Position numbers and translations under genes: made by a program. This document shows, one piece after another, positions 25,658 through 34,108 of a stretch of DNA of 64,000 nt. The notes beneath the pieces are model-generated. The model saw nothing but the letters and a program-made list of their open reading frames with translations. It ran no database searches and was not told the DNA's origin. The first letter of the stretch is position 1. The number at the start of each line of letters is the position of its first letter. This stretch comes from Alphaproteobacteria bacterium. GTDB taxonomy: Bacteria > Myxococcota_A > UBA796 > GCA-2862545. The stretch is taken from the NCBI GenBank assembly GCA_020632875.1, contig JACKET010000010.1:196637-260636 (forward strand), in the 5' to 3' direction.

Positions 25658-27145
25658 CTAGGGAACGGTGACGATCACCAGGGTGACGTTGTCCTTCCCG
25701 CCCCCGTGGTGCGCGGCGCGAACCAGCTCGCGGCTCGCGATGCGCGGATCCGCGTAGGTGTTCATCAGGTTCTCCATGTCGCGGTCTTCGACCTCGCCCC
25801 AGAGACCATCTGAGCACATCATGATCTTGTCGCCGGACTTCAGCTCGACGCGGAACACGTCGATGTCGATGTCTTTCTCGGTACCGACCGTGCGGAGCAG
25901 GATGTTGCTGTGCGGGTGGTGCCGCGCCTCGTCGGCGGTGATCCGCCCGCGCTCGACCATCTTCTGCACGAGGCTGTGATCGCGCGACACCTGGTGCAGC
26001 GCGCCGTCGCGCATCAGGTACCCGCGGGAGTCGCCCACGTTCGCGAGGAACCCGACCTTGTTGTCGACGATCAGGATGCACACCATGGTCGTGCCCATGT
26101 CGGTGCCCTTCTCGTCGGCCGTCTCCTTGATCGTGTTGTTCGCGAGCTGGAACGCCTCTTCGACCATCACCTCGAGCGCTTCCAGATCCGGTGACTCGAC
26201 CTGCTCGCGGCGCAGCGCCTCGCGGCACATCACCTTCACGGCGAGCATGCTCGCGACCTCGCCCGAGTCGTGCCCGCCCATCCCGTCGGCGACGACGTAG
26301 AGCTTGGCGCGGTCGGAGAGGCGGATCCAGCCCCAGTTGTCTTCGTTGAGCTGGCGGGTGAGGCCGACATCCGAGATCCCGCCGTGCAGCGGAGGGTGCT
26401 CGACCGTCGACCAGTCGGAGAAGAACCGCTCGACCCCGCGCCCGAACGCCACGACGTCGGCGGCGTTGTCGCCCTCTTCGATCGCGTAGAAGAAGTCGCG
26501 CAGGTCGTCGGAGTCGACGTTGCAGTACCGGCGCAGGATCTCGCCGAAGCTCGGCAGCTCGTCGCAGCGCCCGTTCACCGGGTTCTCCTGCACCTCTTCG
26601 ACCTCGAGATCGAAGAGCGACACGGAGTTGTCGGTGTGGATCAGGAGGTTCGCGCGCGTGAGCCACTTCAGCCGCACGCCGTTCTTGCGGAGGAAGGCCA
26701 CGGTGCCGAGCACGCGCTGCCCGAGCTCGAGCAGGCGCTTGTTCGACAGCGGCGCCGCCTCGTCGAGCATCAGCCCTTCGCCGTTGTACGGGACCACCGA
26801 GAACATGACGTTCTCGTGACGGAACACGTCCCACGGGAACGCCAGGGCGGGGTGGTCGAGCTGCTTGGCGAAGAATTCTTCGTAGGCGTCGAAGAGCTCG
26901 CGATCCCAGCGCGCGGAGATGAGGAAGCGCCGATCGCGGAAGGGTGTGTTGCACGACAGGCAAGCCGATGCCGTGCGGGGCGAATCCTCGTGGCCGCAGT
27001 GCCAACAACGCCGTGTGGGCTGGTCGGGTCGCGCGTCGTTCGCCAGGTAGAACATGCGACCTTCCGCGAGACGCACGAGTCCCTCGATGACGTAGTGCTT
27101 GCCGAGGAGTGAGCCTGGGGGCAGGTGCGAGGGGCGATCAGCCAT
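25658..27145 (-). CDS. Zinc-ribbon / degenerate kinase / PP2C-type protein phosphatase fusion
   Basis: 495 residues from ATG at 27145. Residues 10-45 resemble a kinase N-lobe start (LLGKHYVIEGLVRLAEGRMF), interrupted by a four-Cys ribbon (C47, C50, C62, C65). Up to about 245 the order follows a kinase fold, but LTRANLLIHTDNSVSLFDLE stands where HRDLKPxN and DFG should be, so catalysis is lost. From about 255 a full PP2C domain follows: DGMGGHDSGE, GTTMV, GDSRGYLM, RDHSLV, SDGLWGEV and KDNVTLV, all with the metal-binding Asp. It probably removes phosphate placed by the nearby Ser/Thr kinases, with the pseudokinase as a regulatory part. Confidence 0.88.
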   Translation of the reverse strand: MADRPSHLPPGSLLGKHYVIEGLVRLAEGRMFYLANDARPDQPTRRCWHCGHEDSPRTASACLSCNTPFRDRRFLISARWDRELFDAYEEFFAKQLDHPALAFPWDVFRHENVMFSVVPYNGEGLMLDEAAPLSNKRLLELGQRVLGTVAFLRKNGVRLKWLTRANLLIHTDNSVSLFDLEVEEVQENPVNGRCDELPSFGEILRRYCNVDSDDLRDFFYAIEEGDNAADVVAFGRGVERFFSDWSTVEHPPLHGGISDVGLTRQLNEDNWGWIRLSDRAKLYVVADGMGGHDSGEVASMLAVKVMCREALRREQVESPDLEALEVMVEEAFQLANNTIKETADEKGTDMGTTMVCILIVDNKVGFLANVGDSRGYLMRDGALHQVSRDHSLVQKMVERGRITADEARHHPHSNILLRTVGTEKDIDIDVFRVELKSGDKIMMCSDGLWGEVEDRDMENLMNTYADPRIASRELVRAAHHGGGKDNVTLVIVTVP

Positions 27146-27299
27146 GGGACCCTGACGCGCGGTGCTCCGCGCAAGCCGGAGCCTACGACAACGGTCCCGG
27201 ACGCATCAAGGGTCGCGCAACAATGCGGTCACGACCCTTCCCCATCGCGTCCCCAACGGATAGACGGCGGCCCTGCCCTTTGGCAGCAGGAGGAACGCC

Positions 27300-28169
27300 A
27301 TGACCATCCGCATCAGCCTCGTCGCTCTCGTCCTCGGGTCCACGCTCGCCTGCAAGCGGGGCGGGCCGGATCCTGTCGAGACCGACACCGATACCGACAC
27401 CGACACCGATACCGACACGGATACCGACACCGACACCGACAGCGATGCGGATGCCGACACGGATGCCGACTCCGACACCGACGTGTGCGGTGTGCCGGCG
27501 AACCTCGGCGCGTGGGACGGCCACCCCCTGTTCGGCCTCACCACCACCACCACCCCCTACGCGAACGACGCGGGCCTCGCGGCTGTGTGGGCCGCCGATC
27601 CGGGCCCGGGCAACGATGCCGACCTCAGCGCGACGCCCATCGCGATCACCGGCGCGATCGTCACCGCGAAGAGCTACCACACCGATCCGACCATCTGGGT
27701 CAGCGACTCCAGCGGCGGAATGTACATCTCGGGCCTCGACGTGGCCGGCCTCGGCACGCTGAACCTCGGCGACGCGATCGACTTCAGCGTCACCGGTGTC
27801 ACCAACTACTTCGGGCGCGTGCGGATCAACGCGATCGCGGCCGCCCCGACGGTCTCCTCCTCGAACAACCCGATCTACGTGTTCGACGGCGCCACCACGC
27901 TCGACTGGGCCACCGCCTCGCAGCGCGGCGCCAACGCCGAGTTCTACGGCGTGCTCGTCGGCGACAGCGGCGACGACTGCGGCTCGAACACCTGCTGGGA
28001 GATCTCCAACGGCACCCAGACCCACACGCTCCAGCTGAACGCGAACTTCGCGGGCGGCAACCTCAACCCCGGCGTCGACTGCATGCACTTCATCGCCCCG
28101 GTCGAGTGGATCCGTGAGGACGAGCGCTTCAACGGCAACGACCAGTTCGACTGGATCGAGTTCTTCTAG
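27300..28169 (+). CDS. Lipoprotein with Asp-Thr tether and OB-fold-like domain (paralogue 1)
   Basis: 289 residues from ATG at 27300 with a perfect GGAGG five bases away. The signal MTIRISLVALVLGSTLAC gives a lipidated Cys at 18. A 35-residue tract of Asp alternating with Thr, Ala or Ser (about 27-63) acts as an extended acidic tether. The globular part starts CGVPANLGAWDGHPLFG and has an OB-fold-like core (VSDSSGGMYISGL, NLGDAIDFSVTGV, YFGRVRINAI). Conserved Cys pairs occur in GDDCGSNTCWE and PGVDCMHFIAP. The genes at 29105 and 29904 are clear paralogues. OB folds bind nucleic acids or glycans, but the ligand is unknown. Confidence 0.8.
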   Translation: MTIRISLVALVLGSTLACKRGGPDPVETDTDTDTDTDTDTDTDTDTDSDADADTDADSDTDVCGVPANLGAWDGHPLFGLTTTTTPYANDAGLAAVWAADPGPGNDADLSATPIAITGAIVTAKSYHTDPTIWVSDSSGGMYISGLDVAGLGTLNLGDAIDFSVTGVTNYFGRVRINAIAAAPTVSSSNNPIYVFDGATTLDWATASQRGANAEFYGVLVGDSGDDCGSNTCWEISNGTQTHTLQLNANFAGGNLNPGVDCMHFIAPVEWIREDERFNGNDQFDWIEFF

Positions 28170-28179
28170 ATCGACACGC

Positions 28180-28205
28180 GACCCGCGCCCTCCGGGGCGC
28201 GGGTC
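28180..28205 (+). terminator. Strong GC-rich hairpin after the first OB-fold lipoprotein
   Basis: GACCCGCGCC (28180-28189) and GGCGCGGGTC (28196-28205) form a perfect 10-bp stem with a 6-base loop, eleven bases after the stop codon. No T-run follows, so it is a probable but not certain terminator. Confidence 0.55.
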
Positions 28206-28227
28206 TGCGACCCGTCCCCTTCCGCGA

Positions 28228-28233
28228 TAGAAT
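28228..28233 (+). promoter_or_regulatory. Candidate -10 element for the second OB-fold lipoprotein
   Basis: TAGAAT, in the context GCGATAGAATC, lies 17 bases before the ATG at 28251, with GGAGG in between. A GATAG context recurs before the genes at 29904 (TAGGCT, 29880-29885) and 47489 (TAGACT, 47463-47468). Confidence 0.4.
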
Positions 28234-28250
28234 CGTCGTCCGGAGGCTCC

Positions 28251-29108
28251 ATGTCGCGATCCCTCGCCCTGCTCACCGCGCTGCTCGTGGCGTGCGCTCC
28301 CGTGCGCGAGCCCGAGGCCTACGACGACTGGTACGGCCCCATGGGCGAGCTCGACGAAGACGTCGAAGAGCCCGTCCAGTACACCGACGCTGGGTACACC
28401 TACCCCGAGCAGGGCCCCAGCGTGGGCGGCCTCGCCGACCTCGCCGAAGACTTCACGCGCAAGTACGCGCCCGAAGACCTCCCGCCCGACGCGAGCTGTG
28501 GCGACTGGGTCACCACCTCCGACCTGCCCCGCGAGATGTGGGCGATGGTCACCCTGCACCCCCGCTACTACTTCAAGACCGACGGCTGCGACTCCCAGGT
28601 CGACGAAGGCGACTCCGAAGAGAAGTACTACGGCAGCTTCTTCATCGAAGACTCCACCGGCGGCATCTTCGTTCTCGGCGACTCGAAGGTCGCGCACTTC
28701 GACATGGGCGACCGCGTGAAGATCCGCATCCGCGGCATCCAGCGCTCGTTCGGCCTCAACATGGTCGTCGCGCACGACATCGTCGAGGTCGACCGCGGCC
28801 CGTATGCGATCCACTACACGCCCGCCCCCGCGCTCGACTTCTCCGAGTACCCCGACGAGACGTGGCTCGGGAAGACCGTCCGCGCCGAGGGCGTCGTCAC
28901 GACCGACCCCGACACGTTCGGCGAGTTCTCGATCCTGGCCGACAACGGCTCGACCTACCTCGTCGCGCTCGACTCCGAGCTGAACCGCCGCAAGGTGCAC
29001 TACCCGATCGGCTCGCGCATCCGTGCGACGGGCCCCGTGCAGCGGGCGTTCGGCGACAAGATCATCATCATGCGCAAGGGCCAGATCGAGGTCCTGTCCA
29101 CGCCGTGA
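28251..29108 (+). CDS. Lipoprotein with two OB-fold-like domains
   Basis: 285 residues from ATG at 28251 with GGAGG upstream. The signal MSRSLALLTALLVAC is short, Cys at 15. The mature N-terminus is acidic and Tyr-rich. Two OB-like units follow: SFFIEDSTGGIFVLGDSKVA with DMGDRVKIRIRGIQ (about 125-180), and GKTVRAEGVVTTDPDTFGEF with PIGSRIRATGPV (about 205-275). The order FxxxDxxGGIxV-xxGDxVxIxG is the pattern of extracellular OB domains, including those in secreted nucleases such as ExeM-type enzymes. No catalytic residues are seen. Its stop overlaps the GTG of the next gene. Confidence 0.8.
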   Translation: MSRSLALLTALLVACAPVREPEAYDDWYGPMGELDEDVEEPVQYTDAGYTYPEQGPSVGGLADLAEDFTRKYAPEDLPPDASCGDWVTTSDLPREMWAMVTLHPRYYFKTDGCDSQVDEGDSEEKYYGSFFIEDSTGGIFVLGDSKVAHFDMGDRVKIRIRGIQRSFGLNMVVAHDIVEVDRGPYAIHYTPAPALDFSEYPDETWLGKTVRAEGVVTTDPDTFGEFSILADNGSTYLVALDSELNRRKVHYPIGSRIRATGPVQRAFGDKIIIMRKGQIEVLSTP

Positions 29109-29848
29109 TCCTCGTCGCGCTCGCAGGCTGTCTGAACGCCTACACGCCCGACGAAGAGCCCCCGATCGTCCCGGAGGATCACCCGTGCGCGGGCGAGCCC
29201 GCGGGTCCCTGGGCGGGGCACCCGCTCGACGGCGCGACGATCCGGTCCTCGCGCTACACCCACGACGCCGGCCTCGCCGCCGTGCTCGCGGCCATGCCCG
29301 CCGAGGGTGAGACGGTCTCCGTGTCGCTTCCCGTGTCCGGAGCCGTCGTCGTGAACGTCGGATTCGACGAGAACACCGGCGATCCACCCCTGTGGCTCGC
29401 CGACGGCGCCGGCGGCGTGCGCACGTTCGGCGTGCCGGGCCTCGGCGCCTACGCGCCCGGCGACACGCTGTCGTTCACGGTCACCGAGCTCAAGAGCTAC
29501 TTCGGCGAGCTCGAGATCACGGCGCTCACGGGCATCGAGGTCACCTCGACCGACGACGCCGTGCACGTCTTCAGCGCCGGCGGAGCGCCGGTGCGCTTCC
29601 CCGAAGATCGCGGGCTCAACGCCGAGTTCGTCGGCCTCTACACGGGCGACAGCGCCGACGACTGCGGCGACAACCCGTGCATCGTGCTCGACAACGACGT
29701 GACGACCCAGACGCTCGACCTCCGCGTCCCCTGGCCGGGCGGGCTGGTCGCCGACCAGACCTGCGTGCACGTCCTCGCGCCCGTGGAGTTCACCCGCGGC
29801 GACGTGCGCATCGGCGCCAGCGCTCTCGACTGGATCCGGTCCTGGTGA
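29105..29848 (+). CDS. OB-fold-like lipoprotein with an ultra-short signal (paralogue 2)
   Basis: 247 residues from GTG at 29105, overlapping the previous stop by GTGA. The N-terminus is only MILVALAGC before the lipobox Cys at 9, with no basic residue, so export needs experimental proof. It lacks the Asp-Thr tether of its relatives. The body aligns with the genes at 27300 and 29904: GPWAGHPLDG, SYFGELEITAL, GDSADDCGDNPC, DQTCVHVLAPVEF and a C-terminal DWIRSW. Coupled translation with the two-OB protein suggests that they act together at the surface. Confidence 0.75.
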   Translation: MILVALAGCLNAYTPDEEPPIVPEDHPCAGEPAGPWAGHPLDGATIRSSRYTHDAGLAAVLAAMPAEGETVSVSLPVSGAVVVNVGFDENTGDPPLWLADGAGGVRTFGVPGLGAYAPGDTLSFTVTELKSYFGELEITALTGIEVTSTDDAVHVFSAGGAPVRFPEDRGLNAEFVGLYTGDSADDCGDNPCIVLDNDVTTQTLDLRVPWPGGLVADQTCVHVLAPVEFTRGDVRIGASALDWIRSW

Positions 29849-29903
29849 CTCCCGGCGCGCCGGCCGCCGCACGCGGGGATAGGCTCCTGACCGGAGACGA
29901 CCG

Positions 29904-30866
29904 ATGCTGATCCTCACCCTGCTGGCGTGCCTCGGGAAAGCCAAGCCCTCGGTCCCCGAGACCGACACCGACACCGACACCGATGCCGACGCGGACACCG
30001 ACGCCGACGCGGACACCGATGCCGATGCCGATGCCGATGCCGATGCCGATGCAGACGCGGACACCGATGCCGATGCGGACGCCGACGCGGACGCAGATGC
30101 CGACGCGGACGCGGATTCGGATGCCGACGCGGATTCGGATGCCGACGCGGATTCGGATGCCGACACGGATACCGACGCCTGTGGCGTGCCGACCGCGCTC
30201 GGCCCCTGGGTCGGTCACCCGCTGTCGGGCCGCGCCACCACCTCGGTCAGCTACACCTTCGATGCCGGACTCTCGGCGTTGTGGGCGCAGGTCCCCGCCG
30301 AGGGCCTGACCCTCGATCTCTCAGCCACCCCCGTGCAGATCACGGGCGCCACCGTCGTCGCGAAGGACTTCCGGGCCACGAACCCCACGGTGTGGATCGC
30401 CGACTCCAGCGGCGGGATGAGCATCTTCGGCGGCGACGTGACGGGCCTCGAGTTCCTGAACGAAGGCGACCGCATCGACATGAGCGTCACGTCGCTCGAG
30501 AACTACTTCGGCCAGCCGCAGATCAACGGCATCGCGGCGGCACCGACGATCACGAGCTCCGGCAACCCCGTGTACATCGGGAACGCCGTGAACATCGGCG
30601 CGCTCGACTACGGGTCGACCACGCAGCGCGGCCTGCCGCACGAGTTCTACGGGCTGGTGGTGCAGGACAGCGGCGACGACTGCGGGACCGCGAACACCTG
30701 CTGGGAGATCCAGACCGGCGGCGTCACGCACACGCTCCACCTGAACAACGGCTTCGGAACCGTGAATCCGGGTGTCGACTGCATGCACGTGATCGCGCCG
30801 ATCGGCTGGCTCCGCGGCGAGCCGCGCCTCGGTTCCGAGGACTTCGACTGGATCCGGTTCTACTGA
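29904..30866 (+). CDS. OB-fold-like lipoprotein with a very long Asp-Ala/Asp-Thr tether (paralogue 3)
   Basis: 320 residues from ATG at 29904, with GGAG upstream. The start MLILTLLAC gives a Cys at 9 and no basic residue. Residues about 19-91 are almost wholly Asp alternating with Thr, Ala or Ser, an acidic tether or calcium sponge encoded by hexanucleotide repeats. The globular domain repeats the family signature: CGVPTALGPWVGHPLSG, IADSSGGMSIFGG, NYFGQPQINGI, DSGDDCGTANTCWEI, PGVDCMHVIAPIGWL and a terminal DWIRFY. The closest relative is the protein encoded at 27300. The function is unknown. Confidence 0.8.
   Translation: MLILTLLACLGKAKPSVPETDTDTDTDADADTDADADTDADADADADADADADTDADADADADADADADADSDADADSDADADSDADTDTDACGVPTALGPWVGHPLSGRATTSVSYTFDAGLSALWAQVPAEGLTLDLSATPVQITGATVVAKDFRATNPTVWIADSSGGMSIFGGDVTGLEFLNEGDRIDMSVTSLENYFGQPQINGIAAAPTITSSGNPVYIGNAVNIGALDYGSTTQRGLPHEFYGLVVQDSGDDCGTANTCWEIQTGGVTHTLHLNNGFGTVNPGVDCMHVIAPIGWLRGEPRLGSEDFDWIRFY
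29965..30180 (+). repeat. In-frame hexanucleotide repeat tract
   Basis: Imperfect units of the form GAYNCS GAYGCS (for example GATGCC and GACGCG) run for about 210 bases and encode the Asp-rich tether. Stretches of GATGCC are perfect. Changes in unit number would keep the frame. Confidence 0.8.
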
Positions 30867-31338
<472 letters not shown>

Positions 31339-31530
31339 TCAGGCCCTCGCGGTTCGGCGGCTCTTCGCGAGCACCACGGCGAGGGCGACCACGGCGGCCG
31401 TGCCGACCGCACCGACACCTAGCAGGACCGCGAGCGCGATGGGCGCCCACGTGAGCAGGGCCTCTGGCGCAGCGTCGAAGACGGGCTGGAGGGGAGCGAG
31501 GACCGCAGCGAGCGGGGCGAGCGTGTTCAT
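31339..31530 (-). CDS. Small single-pass membrane protein
   Basis: 63 residues from ATG at 31530. AGGAGG lies five bases upstream, one of the best ribosome-binding sites in the window, which supports a real gene. The sequence is Ala/Leu/Val-rich with one hydrophobic helix (about residues 27-55, APIALAVLLGVGAVGTAAVV), ending in the basic KSRRTARA, so the C-terminus should be cytoplasmic. It diverges from the ECF sigma gene and abuts the repeat array. No family is recognised; a small regulatory membrane peptide is possible. Confidence 0.6.
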   Translation of the reverse strand: MNTLAPLAAVLAPLQPVFDAAPEALLTWAPIALAVLLGVGAVGTAAVVALAVVLAKSRRTARA

Positions 31531-31652
31531 GACGACCTCCTGGGGTTCGCACGTCCTTCTTCGCCCCGCCGTCTGAACGGCCTGCGCACGCCATGTGAAA
31601 CGCAGGCGTAAACGCGAAGGCGACCTCGCGCATAGCCCCCGTGGAGGACGCC

Positions 31653-32219
31653 ATGGGAGCCTTGGCCCGGATGCCTGCCGAACCCGACGACCGCGACCTG
31701 CTGCTCGCCGCCCGCGAGGGGGACGAAGCCAGCCTGGAGGCGTTCTGCCGGCGTCGGTTCACCTGGATGCGGCGCATCGCGCGGCTCGAGCTCGGCGACC
31801 CCGTGCGCGCCGAAGACGCCGTCCAGGACGCGCTCGTGCAGCTCGTGAGCCACGTCGGCCGCTGGGACCCTGCGCGCCCGTTCGAGCCATGGCTCGCCGC
31901 GATCGTCCGGAACTGCGCGCGGATGCAACGCCGGCGCTGGCGCCCGTGGGAGCCCCTCGTGGAGCGCTTCCGCGGCGCGCGGACGGATCGGGACCTCGAC
32001 CTGCGGCGCGCCTCGTCCGCAGCGCTCGAGGCGTTCGACCAGCTCGCCCCCGGCCAGCGCCACGCCGTGTACCACGTCGACGTCCTCGACATGGACGTCG
32101 ACGAGGTCGCCCGGCTGCTCGACATCACCCCCTCGACGGTCCGCGTGCAGCTGCACCGCGGCCGGAAGAACCTGCGCGCCCAGCTGGAAGCGTGGCGCAC
32201 GCTGCTGGAGACGCCATGA
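31653..32219 (+). CDS. ECF-type RNA polymerase sigma factor
   Basis: 188 residues from ATG at 31653, with GGAGG five bases upstream. Region 2 is seen in YDL-equivalent LEAFCRRRFTWMRRIARLEL, AEDAVQDALVQLVSHVGRWD and PFEPWLAAIVRNCARMQRRR. Region 4 is seen in LAPGQRHAVYHVDVLDMDVDE and LDITPSTVRVQLHRGRKNLR, a helix-turn-helix for the -35 element. Such factors redirect RNA polymerase on an envelope or stress signal. The stop overlaps the next start (ATGA), which encodes a membrane protein likely to control it. Confidence 0.9.
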   Translation: MGALARMPAEPDDRDLLLAAREGDEASLEAFCRRRFTWMRRIARLELGDPVRAEDAVQDALVQLVSHVGRWDPARPFEPWLAAIVRNCARMQRRRWRPWEPLVERFRGARTDRDLDLRRASSAALEAFDQLAPGQRHAVYHVDVLDMDVDEVARLLDITPSTVRVQLHRGRKNLRAQLEAWRTLLETP

Positions 32220-33022
32220 CCGAGGAGATCCCGATCGATCCGACCACGCGCGACGCGCTCCGCGAGCCCATCGAGTCCTGGGCCGCCGGAGGCGATTTCG
32301 ATGCCGCATGGACGAAGGCCCGCGCCGGCCGCCCCACCCGCTGGGTCGCTCCGCTCGCCCTCGCCGCCACGGCCCTGCTCGTGCTGGGCATCCCCGCGCG
32401 CCAGGCGTGGGAGGCCCGTCGGCCCCACGTCCACGCCGGTGGGGCCGTCGCCGCGCCCTCCATCGAGCGCGCCGCCGACTGGACCGAGCCCGTGCCGCTC
32501 CGCTACCCCTCCCCTCCGCCCACGATCGCCGCGGCTCCCCACCTCCGCGATGCCCTCCGCGGCCTCGTGGCCGGGTCCGCCACCTGGCCCGGAGACTGGC
32601 GGCAGGCGCTGGAGGCCACGCCGGAGCCCCTCCGCCCCGAGCTGTACGACCGTCAGTCCCAGGCCGCGATCCTCGTCCGCGACTTCGACCGGATCCGCGA
32701 GGCGGGCAAGCGCGGAACGCCCGTCGGGCACCTGCTCGCCGCGGAGGTGCACCTCGTCGATCTCGAGACCGATGCGGCGCTCCCCCTGTTCCGCTCCGTG
32801 AAGGACGACCCGATCGTGGGGCCCGACGCCGCGCGCTACCTCGCGATGCTCGATCAGGGCCGCGTGGGCGAGGGCCTGTCCGAGGTCACGGCCCTCTTCC
32901 TCCTCGGTGACGAGCGGACCGCGTGCGACCACGTCGCGGAGATCTGGCCCGAGGCCGACGACCGCCTGCGGAGCCTCGCCACGGAGCTGTCGCCGGGCCT
33001 CGCCCGCTGCGCGGTGCCCTGA
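32216..33022 (+). CDS. Membrane partner of the ECF sigma factor, probable anti-sigma
   Basis: 268 residues from ATG at 32216, overlapping the sigma-factor stop by four bases. Residues 1-38 are cytoplasmic-looking and acidic, then one TM helix (WVAPLALAATALLVLGIPA, about 40-58). About 200 extracytoplasmic residues follow, helical with TPR-like spacing (HLLAAEVHLVDLETDAALPL). There is no HxxxCxxC zinc anti-sigma motif. The location makes an anti-sigma role likely, but this is inference from gene order. It converges on the next gene with a one-base gap and no terminator. Confidence 0.7.
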   Translation: MTEEIPIDPTTRDALREPIESWAAGGDFDAAWTKARAGRPTRWVAPLALAATALLVLGIPARQAWEARRPHVHAGGAVAAPSIERAADWTEPVPLRYPSPPPTIAAAPHLRDALRGLVAGSATWPGDWRQALEATPEPLRPELYDRQSQAAILVRDFDRIREAGKRGTPVGHLLAAEVHLVDLETDAALPLFRSVKDDPIVGPDAARYLAMLDQGRVGEGLSEVTALFLLGDERTACDHVAEIWPEADDRLRSLATELSPGLARCAVP

Positions 33023-33023
33023 C

Positions 33024-33995
33024 CTACTCCGTCTGCCGGACGAGGCCCTTCAGCGCGTCCGGCACGTCGCCGCCGCGACGCGGGCGCGCCCGCGCTGCGA
33101 CCTCTTCGATGCGGGACGCGATCCAGCGCATCTCGGCGGCCGCGGAGCCCACGTTCTTCCGCTCCATGATCGGGATGCGCTCGCCGACCACGAGCAGCAC
33201 GAGCTCCAGCGTGCCCCCGCGCGAGACCGTGACGAACGCCCGGTCGACCTCGGCCACGGGCCACGACAGGTCGAGCACCCCGACCGTGTTCGCGTCCAGC
33301 CCGATGGGCTCGATGGCGTCGAGGGACACCTTCTGGGTGGCCGACCGCCCGCGACCGGGTGCGCCGTCCTCGACGTGGTAGCGCTCCTTCTGGAGCTTCG
33401 CCCGCGTCATCGGCTGGACCGGGTCCCCCGCGTACACCTCGGGCCACAGCGCCTTCATGGACTCGAGGTGTCCGTCGACCGCCGCCGAGGCCTGGGCGGA
33501 ACGCGCAGCGCGGCGGGCCTCGAATGCCGCTTCGTCGAGGTCGTCCTGGAACGCGCCCCCCGTGACCGCCGCGATCCGCGCCGCGAGGGCGCGCATGCCC
33601 ACCGCCGACTGCGCGCCACCCGACCAGGGCAGCTCGGCGCTCGCGACCTCCTCGCCATCCACGGTGAGCACGACCGGCCCCTCGTCCGCCGACACCCGCA
33701 CGGGCCGGCCCGCCGGGATGCTCCGGCTGGACAGGCGGAAGCGGATCCGGGTGCCCTCGGGGCCGCAGAAGGCGCGCACCTGGCGGTGGGCCCTCCACCA
33801 GAGCGCGATCGCGCCGAGCCCGAAGAGCCCGACCGCGCCGCCGAGCCACGGATCCACGATCCGCACGAAGGTCACGACGACCGACAGCCCCAGGAACGCG
33901 GCGAAGCTCGACCGGATCGGACGCCGGGAGGGGCCGATCCCGAACGAGATCCGGGACCCGTCGTCGGTGACATCGCCAGGCACGCGGTCGCGCAT
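33024..33995 (-). CDS. Membrane protein of unknown function
   Basis: 323 residues from ATG at 33995. Two adjacent hydrophobic helices near residues 30-66 (FAAFLGLSVVVTFVRIVDPW, GGAVGLFGLGAIALWW) are followed by a large soluble domain with beta segments (TRIRFRLSSRSIPAGRPVRV) and a helical central region. Nothing recognisable by motif. A TACACT hexamer lies six bases before the ATG, suggesting a leaderless message. It converges with the presumed anti-sigma gene and diverges from the barrel gene. Confidence 0.7.
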   Translation of the reverse strand: MRDRVPGDVTDDGSRISFGIGPSRRPIRSSFAAFLGLSVVVTFVRIVDPWLGGAVGLFGLGAIALWWRAHRQVRAFCGPEGTRIRFRLSSRSIPAGRPVRVSADEGPVVLTVDGEEVASAELPWSGGAQSAVGMRALAARIAAVTGGAFQDDLDEAAFEARRAARSAQASAAVDGHLESMKALWPEVYAGDPVQPMTRAKLQKERYHVEDGAPGRGRSATQKVSLDAIEPIGLDANTVGVLDLSWPVAEVDRAFVTVSRGGTLELVLLVVGERIPIMERKNVGSAAAEMRWIASRIEEVAARARPRRGGDVPDALKGLVRQTE

Positions 33996-34001
33996 GCGTG
34001 A

Positions 34002-34007
34002 AGTGTA
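34002..34007 (-). promoter_or_regulatory. Candidate -10 element for a leaderless membrane-protein transcript
   Basis: The minus strand reads TACACT, six bases, then ATG at 33995. No ribosome-binding site can fit in the gap. Confidence 0.4.
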
Positions 34008-34108
34008 CGTGTCGAGCCGCGTCGGCGGGTGGGTGAACGCAGGGGCGGGTGTTAGTCGGCGCGCCCGCCCACCTCCGGGCGGGGACGAATCCCTGCGAGG
34101 CCCGCCCC

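Noticed and set aside
25300..25671. Small proteins in the repeat-bearing gap
   Set aside because: Open frames there consist of repeat text read through, with no ribosome-binding site and no similarity between copies at the protein level.
31339..31530. Phage holin
   Set aside because: It has one TM helix and small size, but no lysis or phage genes are nearby and the context is regulatory.
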